A stretch of 19,841 bases of DNA from NCBI GenBank assembly GCA_002900995.3, contig PJEW03000046.1, positions 1 through 19,841 of the forward strand. Direction: 5' to 3'. This DNA is from Ganoderma boninense (Eukaryota; Basidiomycota; Agaricomycetes; Polyporales; Polyporaceae). Of the stretch, positions 1 to 9,170 are shown piece after piece. The translations under genes were made by a program, and so were the position numbers. Every line of letters begins with the position of its first letter. Within the stretch, counting starts at the first letter, position 1. Below the pieces are notes generated by a model. The model saw nothing but the letters and a program-made list of their open reading frames with translations. It was not told where the DNA came from and did no database searches.

Positions 1-30
1 ATTGTCCCCAGTTCCCATTGTCCCTACATG

Positions 31-37
31 TATATAA
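31..37 (+). promoter_or_regulatory. Probable TATA box of the 5' LTR promoter
   Basis: TATATAA sits in the LTR about 20 bases before the conserved stem-loop, where a U3/R boundary would be expected. The matching place in the 3' LTR (5881-5890) reads TATCAATAAG, so the box is intact in only one copy. Assignment as the element's RNA polymerase II promoter is inference from position and sequence. Confidence 0.45.
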
Positions 38-52
38 GACCTGTACTTCGCT

Positions 53-88
53 ACCTGGAGACCTCAGTTTCGACTCTTGTCTCCAGGT
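53..88 (+). other. Stem-loop in the LTR (10-bp perfect arms)
   Basis: ACCTGGAGAC (53-62) and GTCTCCAGGT (79-88) are perfect inverted repeats around a 16-base loop. The same structure is present in the 3' LTR at 5905-5941 with a one-base-longer loop and both arms unchanged. Arm conservation in an otherwise diverged LTR suggests an RNA structure in the R/U5 part of the transcript. Its role is unknown. Confidence 0.6.
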
Positions 89-247
89 AAGCCTTGCTGT
101 ATTCTCGCCGTTACTTACCGCTCAATACTTTTGTCTCCAGCCTGACTGTCAGCCCTGCTCCGCTTCGCTGCACAATGCTCTTTCGACCCCCTTTGGGGCT
201 TGTCTCGTAAGCCTCCTCCCTGATCTTACTCGACGCCAGTCGTAACA

Positions 248-619
248 TTAGGTGGGAAACTTCTACACGAGCACCGGCGTACTCCACCCACACCCCTTTT
301 CCCTCTCGTAGGTACGCATTAGATCCTCTGTGTTGGCCTAGCGAGTCGCGCTTAGTCACACCATCGACGCCCGGGCCCCGAAACCCTGAGGTCCATCTAG
401 GGGTTTACAGTACCCCGGAAAGCTCCTAACACAGACCCCGTACTGACAAGGGGGTCCGCCTCACGCGTGGGAGGCTAGAAAAGGGGCGGCAAAACAAGCA
501 AGGCAGAACACCCTTGGGCCATGCCCTTGGGCTAAGACACAGCAATGGGCCCGAGGAGGTGAGCAGCAGTTTTTGGATCGTGCACTGCCGTTTCATTCCC
601 TAGGAAAAGGGAGCGAGAT
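248..619 (+). other. Leader of the retrotransposon, possible degenerate primer-binding site
   Basis: No coding sequence is recognised here. The bases directly after the LTR (TTAGGTGGGAAACTTC) are where the tRNA primer-binding site must lie, and the GGTGGG core would fit the TGG start of a PBS after a one-base change. I cannot say which tRNA would prime. The rest is non-coding leader leading into gag. Confidence 0.4.
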
Positions 620-1920
620 TCAACGTGGCTTGCCAACCCTGGGACACATATTTCACCCCACTCCCAGTACAGGACGAGTACTGGACGAAGAAAAGCAAGC
701 CTGGTACTACTTGCGAGGAGCAAACCTTTGCCCCACCGATCACACACATTCGACGTTTACTTTTTGAAACCCAAGGCATCCCCCCCCTAGACCCCTCACC
801 CCAAAGAACAGGAAGTCCAAATCCGGGGCGAAGATCGCAAACCCCCCCAGCCCCCTGCACCTCGAGATCCAAGCCGACCCCCTCCCCAAAGCCGCCCTCA
901 TCGCATCCAGGAACCCCTTCCCGCCCTGCCTCACGCCCTCCTTCAAACCCCAGAGTCGTGTCCAGAGTGGGAATCCCCAGTCCGCACGATCGACGGGGGC
1001 CCCCCCATCCTCAAAAACCCTCTTGACTCGTCACAGAGGGGTTTTGGACAGCGCCAAACCTCAACTCCCGCAACCCCCATTGCTTAAACTTCAAAAACTC
1101 CCAAAGGGCGGGGAAAAAGCCGGAAGTAAAAAAAGGAATCCAAGCAAGAGACCATCAGCCTAAAACACTCCAAAACCCTCACCCCTTCATCAGCTGCACC
1201 CATTTCGAGGGGCCACACCGGCCATGATTTACCCCTGCCCCCCCTCCCCGTTCGACACCTCAACCCTCCTCTCCCAAATCGCTCACGTAATACGATGGAA
1301 AGTCTGCACAGGATGGTCTCCGTTTTTTGTGTCCGCCACTCAGATCTACTACAACCCCCCCCAGCGGTGGCTGTGGGCACACCACCTGATTGGTATGGAT
1401 GACCATCCTCAGTAGGCTCACGGAAGGAGCAGCACCCGGGGTTTGGCCCCCACATCTTTGACGCTCCTGGTGGAACTAGTCCTGGGCAAACTACGCCGTT
1501 CAGCACGGCCTTAAAGGACCACTTCTGCGACCCGACGACAAGGAGGCTCCCATCGCTGAACTGCGCTTTGCAAGCATACCGAAAGCGACCGTCCGGATAT
1601 ACCACGCATTTAAAACCCCACCCGCGGTTTCGAACGGTTTTGCGAGAGGAACAAACGCGAACGCAAACCGCTCGGGCTTCCCCAGGTTTCCGGGACGTCC
1701 TCGCCACCAGTGCCCACGACATTCGGACCTCACCAATCAGAAGTGGCGCTGTCGCCGACGGGCCCCTCGTCACCAGAGAGAAGAACGGCCGAAGTCGTTT
1801 GGATGGAAGAAGAAGGGGGAGAAGGCGGCCGTTTACGGGGAAAGCCACCCCCTGGAACTGTCTTTATCTGTGGCCAGCCCGGACATGGGTAAGTATGACT
1901 GCCCGCGGCTGAAGGTCAGA
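620..1920 (+). pseudogene. Gag (capsid/nucleocapsid) region with zinc knuckle, frameshifted
   Basis: The position between leader and protease and the C-terminal zinc knuckle identify gag. The longest open piece, 625-1026 (133 residues), is rich in proline, serine and arginine and stops early. Near 1860-1905 the bases encode the core of a CCHC nucleocapsid knuckle: I-C-G-Q-P-G-H-G is open, the following Y-D-C lies one frame away, and the first cysteine (TGT at 1859) is displaced by one extra base. In an active element Gag forms the particle and binds the RNA. Homopolymer runs of C and G are frequent in the capsid part and may be where frame was lost. A 254-codon frame on the opposite strand (1084-1848) is taken as an antisense shadow. 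Confidence 0.7.
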
Positions 1921-2089
1921 AACCCGTTTCCTCGTCCACTGCAACTACGGAAGTAGCCTCTTCAGGCCCAGGTCAAGGCGATGGAGGAGAAAGATCGCGG
2001 CCCTTACGACCGCTGAGAAGAAGGGAGGTTCTGATTAGAGCCGCACGGGACGTTTGCGCGTGCCGCTTTGTAGTAATAGTCGATTTTCT

Positions 2090-2470
2090 GTACTGAGTTC
2101 CGCTTTGTATATGAAGTAAATCGCAGTGGCAGCACTTCATTTTACGGGTACGGTTAATCGGAAAGCAGTGACATAAGGCCCATAGTACAATGGTAGATAG
2201 GAGCTACTACTAAGTTTTACATAGACGGTTCTTTAGAGAAGAACAGGTAACACGAGGAATTGGCAGCCAACCTCTGTACAAATAGACGACTGGAGAACGT
2301 GATGACGATCACGGAGGTCGCTGTGTTGGATATGGCGATTGGAGACACCAGGGAAGGGGTGTTTGTGGTGACAGACATGGGAAAAAGAGGATGTAAATCA
2401 TGGCCTGGACTGGGTCGAGCAAAACCCCTGAAGTAGATTGGGAACGGGGCTCCTGCGCCTATCAGATGTC
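2090..2470 (+). pseudogene. Retroviral-type aspartic protease region, frameshifted
   Basis: Around 2193-2210 the bases GTAGATAGGAGCTACT correspond to the V-D-S-G-A-T active-site segment of gypsy proteases, but one base is missing, so the motif reads out of frame after the aspartate. The end of the domain is clearer: near 2374-2445 the pieces D-M-G-K, the G-L-D-W block and an N-P-x-x-D-W block follow each other across frames, as in the conserved protease tail of chromoviruses. The enzyme would cleave the Gag-Pol polyprotein, but this copy cannot. Confidence 0.65.
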
Positions 2471-2789
2471 CAGAGCTGTCCGGCTCATCAGAAGGCACCC
2501 CAAACCCTAATTGAGACCTAAAGCGCGTGATACGGAGGTACGGCTTAACGCGCCAATGTTCCGACAGTCGGGAAGCAAAGATAGGCAAGAATCAACGGCC
2601 ATAAGGTCGAGGGAGGAGGAGGAGAATAGGCCTCCCACACAAGTTTCGCCGAATGGAGCAAACGAGTATCTCTTCTCAAACACGTTTAGAAGGATGAGAC
2701 GACTTCGAGTACCACCAAATCTTTGTCGGCGAACTGAACTACTACTCTCAACAGCTCGCGAACAAATAACCAGAAGAAGAGGAAGTCCG

Positions 2790-3640
2790 TCCTTCTGAAG
2801 AGATCGTACCCCCCAGTACCACGAGTATCTGCGTGGTCTCGAAAGAGGCGTCCAAACGTTTTACCTGAGCACGGACCCTACGACCACGCTATGAACTCGT
2901 ACAAGTGCTGGGATTTTTCCTTCCAGGTGTACCCCCTGTCCCCAGCAGCAGGTCGAGCTGACAATTTCCCCTTAGCGAGAACTGCCAAAGGATATATCAA
3001 AGTCAAAAGTCACCGATGTCGTCACCATTTTTCTCTTTAAAAAAAAAGGATGAAAAGCCACGTCCTGTACGGGACTACCGGCTTGAACGACTCACCATTA
3101 AGAACCGAACCCACTCCCGTTGGTGTGGGAAAATTTATGATGACTCAAGAGGCCAGGTATTTTACAAAGCTTCCCATCCGTTGGTACAACAATGTGGGGG
3201 AAATTAAACGGGCCAAAAGGGAAAAGCTGCCTTGTTCCCAATTGGGGGACTGTTCGAACTGAACGTGTTACTGGCTGGCTTAAACCCCCCAGTACATTCT
3301 TTTGCGCTTTTGAATGACTTTTTCAAGGCCTCATCCCTACTCGGCAAAATCATAAACTACCTCGACGGCATCCTCATATTCACCAACGACATGAGGAACA
3401 CCAACATTGTGCATAGGTCCCGAGCATCTGCGGCATGACCTGTTCTGCAAGCCAGAGAAGTCAAATTTGAAAAAGCCAAGGTTAAGTACTAGTGTGCTGT
3501 CTAGAGAATGTTGGAGATGGACCCAGTGAAGTCAGGTATCGAGAATGGCCCGTCCCCCAGAACACCTCAGATGTAGGAAGTTCCAGTTTCGGGGATTTCT
3601 ACAGGCGGTTCATTAAAGGGCTTCAGCGCAGTATGCAAAC
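2790..3640 (+). pseudogene. Reverse transcriptase domain, frameshifted, with altered YLDD box
   Basis: Conserved gypsy RT blocks appear in order. A P-E-H-G-P-Y-D-H block lies near 2865-2892. The S-P-F-F-S-L-K-K-K-D...R-P-V-R-D-Y-R block is at 3016-3090. The Y-F-T-K-L block is near 3160-3175, and the F-A-L-L-N-D-F-F-K block near 3300-3330. The catalytic box at 3358-3369 reads Y-L-D-G instead of Y-L-D-D, followed by I-L-I-F-T, so one of the metal-binding aspartates is lost. A thumb/connection block F-Y-R-R-F-I-K-G lies at about 3597-3620. The domain is spread over all three frames. It would copy element RNA into DNA; this copy is inactive as written. Confidence 0.9.
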
Positions 3641-4150
3641 CCTGACCGTCTCCGGGTAATGCTCCCTGGCAATGGGGGTGCCGAAGAGCAATCAGCATGA
3701 TGAGCCCCAAAAGTCGTTTCACTGAAAGCCGTCCTGACATGTATGACCAGACCGCAAAAACCCGCATTGAAGTCAATGCATCCGGTATGCTACCCGGGCG
3801 GTCCCGTCAGGGGGGGGAGACGGCAAATGGCACCCTTGTGGCTTTCACTTTTGAGTCAATGAGCGATGCGGAACGCAAATACGAGATCTATGACAAGAGA
3901 TGCTGCTATCATCCGTGCCCTGCAGGCTTTTGGGGCCCCCTACCTCGAAGGTCTTCCCCCCTGTGTTCGAGATCCCGTTTGGACCACAAAACCTCGATAC
4001 TGGAAAGCCGGCAAAAACCCCACCGCAGCAGGCACGATGGGCTCTCTATCTTACGGTTCGCTGTCATTCACACAACCAGGGGACCTCCAATGTAGGCAGA
4101 CCGCTGTCGCGCAGGCCCCGATACCAGAAGGGCGTGCCGATGACAAACCC
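3641..4150 (+). pseudogene. RNase H domain, frameshifted
   Basis: It lies directly after RT, as in all Ty3/gypsy elements. Near 3766-3785 the segment I-E-V-N-A-S-G corresponds to the first catalytic block, where an aspartate (D-A-S) is expected and asparagine is read. The E-R-K-Y-E-I-Y-D-K block (about 3869-3896) and the following A-I-I-R-A-L-Q-A-F piece in another frame are the hallmark second block. A tail related to the usual L-S-R-R-P block before integrase is visible around 4080-4130 in shifted frames. The enzyme would remove RNA from RNA-DNA hybrids. Confidence 0.85.
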
Positions 4151-4369
4151 CGAACCGAGTCATGTTGCACCGATCGCTTCCGAGTTTCTGGCAGCCAAGG
4201 AGGACATGTAGTGTACCAGAAAACACCTCCGCCACATTCGAGAATTTGGAGAGATGAGCAGGAGGGCGCAAAAGGGCACCAGCAACTCGATAAGCTAGGG
4301 CCAGCACGTCTACGAACGATTTTGGGGGACTGGAACACAGAAAGGGCCTGCTGCTCTACCCGGCCGAGT

Positions 4370-5110
4370 TTATTCCCCAAACGACCGCTCGAGCAGGAGA
4401 TAGTGCGCATTCACCCCAAACCCCCCGCCTCTGACACCCTTTGGGCCCGGCAAAAAGGGGGGTTGGTTACACGAACTACTGGGGCCGCATGGCAAAGTTC
4501 ATAAGGATTACGTTGAACCTGCGACACTTGTCGCCGTGGCAGACTTCACATGCGAAGCCAATGGTCCTCTTCCAAACCCCAAAGAATCCCAGAGGGCCCC
4601 CCCAAGTATTACCGGACTTCTCACTGGGTGCCGGAGGTGGACGGATACATGCGCTCCAGCTTATTTCTGATCGCCCTGAAAATGATTCCCCCCTATTCAT
4701 GCCTTTAGAGATTTGACACGAAGACTGCAGACAAAATTCATTAAGAATGGTTCCCTCTACATGACCCCCCACGAAAAAATCATCTCGACGGGGCCCAGTT
4801 CTTAGCGTCTTCCGTTCAATCCTTAAACCCGAATAGAAAGCGCATTTCCACGCTTCCCCCCGCCAGACGGAGGGCAGTCGGACGTGGAACCAGAGTTTGA
4901 GGCGTTTTCCCCGAAAGTACTGCTCAGCCCCCGGACGATGGGGTCAATGGCTACCAACAGCAGAGTACTGCTTCAACTCGCCCCGTTTCATTCATCCACA
5001 AGGGTATCGCCGTTTTACTCATGTACGGCTATAACCCCAGTTCCACGTTCCAATGTATCCACCACGGTGCCTACGGCGGATGAATGAAGAGAGAGTTGCG
5101 GCAGGCAAGG
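4370..5110 (+). pseudogene. Integrase: zinc-binding domain and catalytic core, frameshifted
   Basis: The HHCC region starts near 4395 with E-I-V-R-I-H. The second histidine area is corrupted, while the C-D-T-C pair is intact at about 4520-4531, followed by a K-T-S-H-A-K-P-like block (about 4542-4560) in another frame. In the core, a V-D-G-Y-M-like block and a D-R block lie at 4637-4680, and the second catalytic block (S-D-R-G-x-Q-F type) is broken at 4780-4803. The core's C-terminal end (Y-G-Y-N-P block near 5021-5040) is readable. Integrase joins the DNA copy to the host chromosome; this copy cannot act. Confidence 0.85.
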
Positions 5111-5269
5111 GAGGATGCGACCTCAGCCTTAACCTGCCAGACGGGTGAAGAGTACCACGATCGCTATTCTCCGCTGCTTTCCCAAATCAAGGAGGGTCAG
5201 AAAAGGGGTGGCTGACACGAGGAACTTCCTGTCCCAGGATCTCTCGGAAAACTGGGACCCGGGACGTGG

Positions 5270-5620
5270 CCCGTACCCCGTAAGCGCAAGGGGAACTGGC
5301 CCTTTCAAGCTCAAGCTCCCCAAAAGACATTGGCTCCCCCGGTTCCATGTGACACTCCTACACCCGCCAAAGAAAGCCAACTTTCCGGTCGACATCCCCC
5401 TGAACCCGCAGCTCTCGAATGGAAGAGAGGAGGAGTATGAAGTGGAGAAAATGTTGGACTCACGTCGGTAGGGGCGGTGGAAGAAACTGCAGTATCTTGT
5501 TCACTGGAAGGCTGGGCTGAACACGATAGTGGAAGACGTGTTGACTAGCAAATGCGCAAAAGTGCCCGCAAAAGTTTCTTCGACACATCCGACCATCCTG
5601 GCCTCTCAACGAGACCGATC
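5270..5620 (+). pseudogene. Integrase C-terminus with chromodomain
   Basis: The piece 5145-5471 carries the F-H-V-T-L-L-H-P block that typically precedes the chromodomain in chromoviruses, then Y-E-V-E-K-M-L-D-S-R at about 5436-5468. After a frame change, Q-Y-L-V-H-W-K is read at 5490-5510 and an E-D block near 5531. This is the start, aromatic-cage strand and W-K-G-W-like region of a chromodomain. In this family the domain steers integration toward methylated histone in heterochromatin. Frame breaks lie between the strands (near 5470, 5512 and 5530). Confidence 0.87.
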
Positions 5621-5636
5621 GTGGGACACAATCCTT

Positions 5637-5646
5637 AGGAAGGGGG
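5637..5646 (+). other. Polypurine tract of the retrotransposon
   Basis: AGGAAGGGGG lies immediately before the inferred start of the 3' LTR (TG at 5650-5651). This is the standard place of the plus-strand primer in Ty3/gypsy elements. Confidence 0.7.
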
Positions 5647-5649
5647 TAT

Positions 5650-6105
5650 TGAAAGAACGCACGCTCGGCGCCACCCCCGGGGTCTCTCTTTCCTTTCGGC
5701 TGTTTGCCTCCCGCTCGTCCTATTGTCCCTTTGTTTAGCAAACCTTTTCCCTTGTTCTCGCAGTACAATAACTCCTTTTACCCATTGTTCCCGTCGTCAT
5801 TGTACTACATACCATTGTTCTTCCACTAGTTCCCGTGCCAGTAGAACCTTATTGTCCCCGTTCCCATTGTCCTCTACATGTATCAATAAGACCTGTACTT
5901 TGCTACCTGGAGACCTCAGTTTCGACCTCTTGTCTCCAGGTTAAGCCTCACATGTATTTCGCTCATTAGTTACCGCCTCCATACAATCTTGTCTCCAGCC
6001 TGACTGTCGAGCCCTTGCTCTGCTCTGCTGCACAAGTGCTCGTTGACGCCCTTGCCGTCTCGTAAGCCCTCCTCCCTGATCTTACTCGACAAGCCAGTCG
6101 TAACA
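5650..6105 (+). repeat. 3' LTR (about 456 bp)
   Basis: The right boundary is exact from comparison with the 5' copy (CAGTCGTAACA, then unrelated sequence). The left boundary is inferred from the TG after the polypurine tract. The U3 part is pyrimidine-rich with about six scattered copies of an ATTGTYCC/CATTGTTC motif between 5721 and 5870. Its stem-loop (5905-5941) matches the one in the 5' LTR. The two LTRs differ at roughly two dozen places, about half of them single-base insertions or deletions. Confidence 0.85.
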
Positions 6106-8240
6106 CAAAAGACTCCAAGCAAAAAACTAGTTGATTTCTATTTTCTTTTTTTGGGAACCAAATTTTTTGGGGGTGAATTTGATTGATATGCGTCAAGAGC
6201 TTTTCAAAAAAAAAAAGCTTTTCAATCCTAGACAAAGACAAACTTGTTTAAACCCTTTCCCTTTTCCCAAGAACACCCTATGGGCCCTAGCCCATTACTT
6301 GACAGATAGCGGCCAGGTAAACTGTCTTTTTTGTGTTGGTACCTGTAATGATCAAGTATAATGGGGCCCACAGAATTTTGTGTGACAATGGTATTGAGGC
6401 AGGGTTGTTGGCTGGACTTCAAGACCAAAAATTTGAGTCCAAAAATGGTTTTTAAAAACATTTTTGCCCGATTTAAATTTTGCCCCCCTTTACACCTATC
6501 AAGCTTGAGGGGTTTTCCTGAGAATTTTTTGGTCCCCTTTACTCCTAGTTTCTAAAAAAATCAAGTGCAAGTTTGCCCAAGGGCCCCATATTGTTATAAA
6601 CCGGGGAAAACAAGTTGGCGGGGATTCCCAATTTTTGTAGGGACAGCCCTTTCCCCATCTAAAGGACAAACAAGCCCTAAAAATTTGGGGTCGACTTGCA
6701 CAGGCCAACAGCCACCAGTAAATATACACTTCCCATTTACCCGAGAGGCTCCACCCTCGAAGGGACTATAATTTTAAAAATTTTTTAATGACAAGATCTT
6801 CAGGAGGTATAACGGGAGCCCTACGACGGGGAATTCAGAGAATTTTGAGCTTCTAGATGTTTTATAACGAAACACAGAAAAATTTAAAATTTTGTTCTAC
6901 AAAAGTTAAAAGGGATTACCAGAGGGAGCTTGTCCATTTCATTTGGGGCATTTGGAAAGGGGTAAAAACTTATGCCCCAAATTTCTATGCACAAAGATTT
7001 TTTCAGTGGACAGTTTTGAAAACCCTTTTTCCAATAGAAGAAGTAGATGCAAATTTTCCCTTGGGAATTCCCTGAAAATTTTAAAACGGGGATAAAATGT
7101 ATTAAAAAGGACCTGTTGCCCATTTTTCCCTGCATCCTATTGTGCCTGCTAAAGGGTCACAAAAATTACCTCCTTTGGAGTCAAGATACTGGGTTGATAA
7201 TTAATTTAGCATTGCTAATGCGGGAAAATACAGATGTCGGTACACGGGGAGAGGCAATCAAAAAAGGGGCCAAATTTTTTTAATAAAAACAGAGAACCCA
7301 AAGTAAGTCAGTTTAAAGGTTTTCCTTTTGGAACAACCTTTAGTTGTGCCTATGATGCACTGTTTAAACCTTAAAATATTTTGAAATTTTTATAGGGAAG
7401 GGAAAAGAAAATGGCATAATGATATCCCAGTTTAATAACAAAAAGTGCTAAAATTTAATTTTTGGTTGATTTTGTTCAGGCAAGGGGCCTGGGTTCCAAT
7501 GTTTGTACACCCCTCTGAGAAGTTGGTAAGGATATAATAAAGGTCAAAATTTGGTCAACAAGATCCTGCTTTTGGGGCTTCATGGGGGGTAAGGGCATTG
7601 ATTTATAGGCCTTGTTTTTAAAAAAGCTGCTTGCAACATAAACTAACACGTTAAGCAAAAATTTTAAAATTTTCGCATTTGTCCCCCCAAAAGAGTTGCT
7701 TTTACTTTGAATACAAATTCACTGGACTTTTGACAATTTTCTAGGGAAAAAACCAGCTCAATAAGATGGGACTTAAAAAGACAAAATTATTTTAATTTTT
7801 CTAGGGTTTTTTTAAAGGGGGGGCGTGCTCGGGTTCAAGAAGTCTAAAAAAACCTTGCCCAAACTGTTGCTTAGACCAAATTTTTCAAAAACAACCCTTA
7901 ACCCCTTCCCCATACCAACCCCCCCAAATTTTTTAAATTGGGTTTTTTAGTGTACAAACTTAAATTAACTTGTTAAATCTAAAATTTAACCCTTTACCAG
8001 GACTAATAACCCCTTTTACAGGCTTTTTGGGGGGAATTATATTTTTTCCCCCTTTTAACTCCAAAACCATTTGTATGTAAAATTTTATTGAAAAATGTGG
8101 GGGGGTTTTGGGGTTATCTTGAGGGATTTTAAATGGGAGAAGAATTTGAATATTTTAGGAAACGTTGTGAATTTGAAAAATAAGGATCTATAAAACAAAA
8201 AAAGGTATATTTGCCAGCCTCCTTGTTTTACACTAAGCGC
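6106..8240. other. AT-rich, homopolymer-laden stretch with no recognised gene
   Basis: The open frames here are all short (under about 85 codons), overlap on both strands and match nothing I recognise. Runs of four or more identical bases occur every few bases, for example around 7380-7460 and 7860-8110. An A11 run at 6206-6216 is flanked by two copies of AGCTTTTCAA (6198-6207 and 6216-6225). The block begins exactly at the LTR end. Confidence 0.6.
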
Positions 8241-8462
8241 TAAAAAGTTATGTTGTTTTTTCCTTCATCAGTTTTGAGAGAGATTCCGCATTGGACCCAA
8301 AAGGCCCCGGGACAAAGGTCAACCCCAAAATCCCCACGCTATGCAGTTCGACAGCTTAATTTCATCAATGCTACTTTTGTTTTTGATTACAAGCATCACG
8401 CGAAGGAAAACTCTGCCTTCGCATATTTAAACAAAAGGGATCAAACATGTCCTCATTGACTA

Positions 8463-8632
8463 CCGTTTACATATTGCCCTTTTGGTTTTTGCTGATTTGC
8501 TAATGGATTTTTTGTTTAGCAATTATGCCCTTGTACGAGGTCCCCGCTTACTACATGCGAATGATTGACGATGCGAAACTTCAAAAAACGGGGGCCCAGG
8601 CCTCATGGTTGCCCAGGCGCTTGCCCCTGTAA
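8463..8632 (+). other. Possible intron-exon piece, unknown protein
   Basis: From 8463 the sequence reads like a fungal intron: GTTTAC donor, CTGAT and CTAAT branch-like motifs near 8490-8505, and TTTTGTTTAG at 8510-8519. It is followed by a 35-codon open frame at 8525-8632 with well-mixed residues (starting M-P-L-Y-E-V-P-A-Y-Y-M-R-M-I-D-D). The upstream open piece 8250-8459 could be a preceding exon but the frames do not join clearly. No family is recognised; it may equally be chance. Confidence 0.2.
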
Positions 8633-8639
8633 AAATAAT

Positions 8640-9170
8640 GGAAATTGGAGTGATATAAGGGTTTAAAAGAAAAAGGGCTTTACCACGTTAGCAGAAATTT
8701 TCCCCCGGGCGGGATGGGAAATTTCCCCAAAGGGCCCAAATGACCCACTTTGAGCCTACCGTCATCTTTTTGGAAACCCGTTTTTCTCGTGACGGGGAAC
8801 GCTTTGGGCGTTGTTTCTCCCTATTGGAGCAGCTCCCCGCAACCCCTTTTGGTTTCCTTCTGGAGTTGACGTTTTGCCTGCTTTTGCCAATCCACGTTTT
8901 CCAAAGGGTTTCCGCTGAGCATTTTTGAACATGGGGTTTTAAAGCAAGTTCATCACTTTTGTGACAGTCTTTCCCCGATCCGGCTGGCCCGATCAAGGAT
9001 GTTGACGACGTTTCCCACGACATTCTGCATCCCGATAAAATTTCGTCTTGACCTGTTTGGGAGGACGCGGGCCAAGTCCAGACATGCCAGTTCTTTTGGT
9101 TTAAACCCTTTAATCCCAAATAAAACCCGGGTAAACTTTAAAAAATTATGTGTAAAAATAACCCGGTTAC
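8640..9170. other. Unassigned stretch with competing open frames
   Basis: A 143-codon frame on the minus strand (8688-9119) and shorter plus-strand frames overlap. In a second minus-strand frame an open segment at about 8950-9085 (residues including V-G-N-V-V-N-I-L-D-R-A-S-R-I-G-E-R) looks more protein-like than the longer frame. No family was recognised and no start or splice sites could be fixed, so no gene is called. Confidence 0.25.

Larger units (their letters stand above)
1..247 (+). repeat. 5' LTR, 3' portion
   Basis: This stretch repeats in direct orientation at about 5853-6105. Long matching blocks include the ACCTGGAGAC...GTCTCCAGGT segment, GTCTCCAGCCTGACTGTC and CTGATCTTACTCGA. 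The final CA at 246-247 fits the usual TG...CA boundary of LTRs. By comparison with the 3' copy, about 200 bases of U3 lie to the left of the window. Confidence 0.9.
1..6105 (+). mobile_element. Decayed Ty3/gypsy chromovirus LTR retrotransposon (5' LTR truncated by the window edge)
   Basis: The two ends carry the same roughly 250-base sequence in direct orientation (1-247 and about 5853-6105), both ending in CAGTCGTAACA. Between them, in the canonical Ty3/gypsy order, lie gag with a zinc knuckle, aspartic protease, reverse transcriptase, RNase H, integrase and a chromodomain. The chromodomain at the C-terminus of integrase places the element among the chromoviruses, the common gypsy lineage of fungal genomes. 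The internal region (248-5649, about 5.4 kb) has the normal length for the group, so no domain has been lost wholesale. Every domain is split over several reading frames by one- or two-base insertions and deletions, and several catalytic residues are altered. The element cannot encode a functional polyprotein as written. Target-site duplication cannot be judged because the left end lies outside the window. Confidence 0.93.

Noticed and set aside
1084..1848. 254-codon open frame on the minus strand
   Set aside because: It lies antisense to the gag region of the retrotransposon and has no recognisable motif.
4051..4410. 119-codon minus-strand frame and its neighbours
   Set aside because: Antisense to the RNase H/integrase region, which is recognised on the plus strand.
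1..6105. RIP (repeat-induced point mutation) as the main cause of retrotransposon damage
   Set aside because: Most breaks are one-base indels rather than C-to-T changes, and the element is not AT-shifted as a whole.
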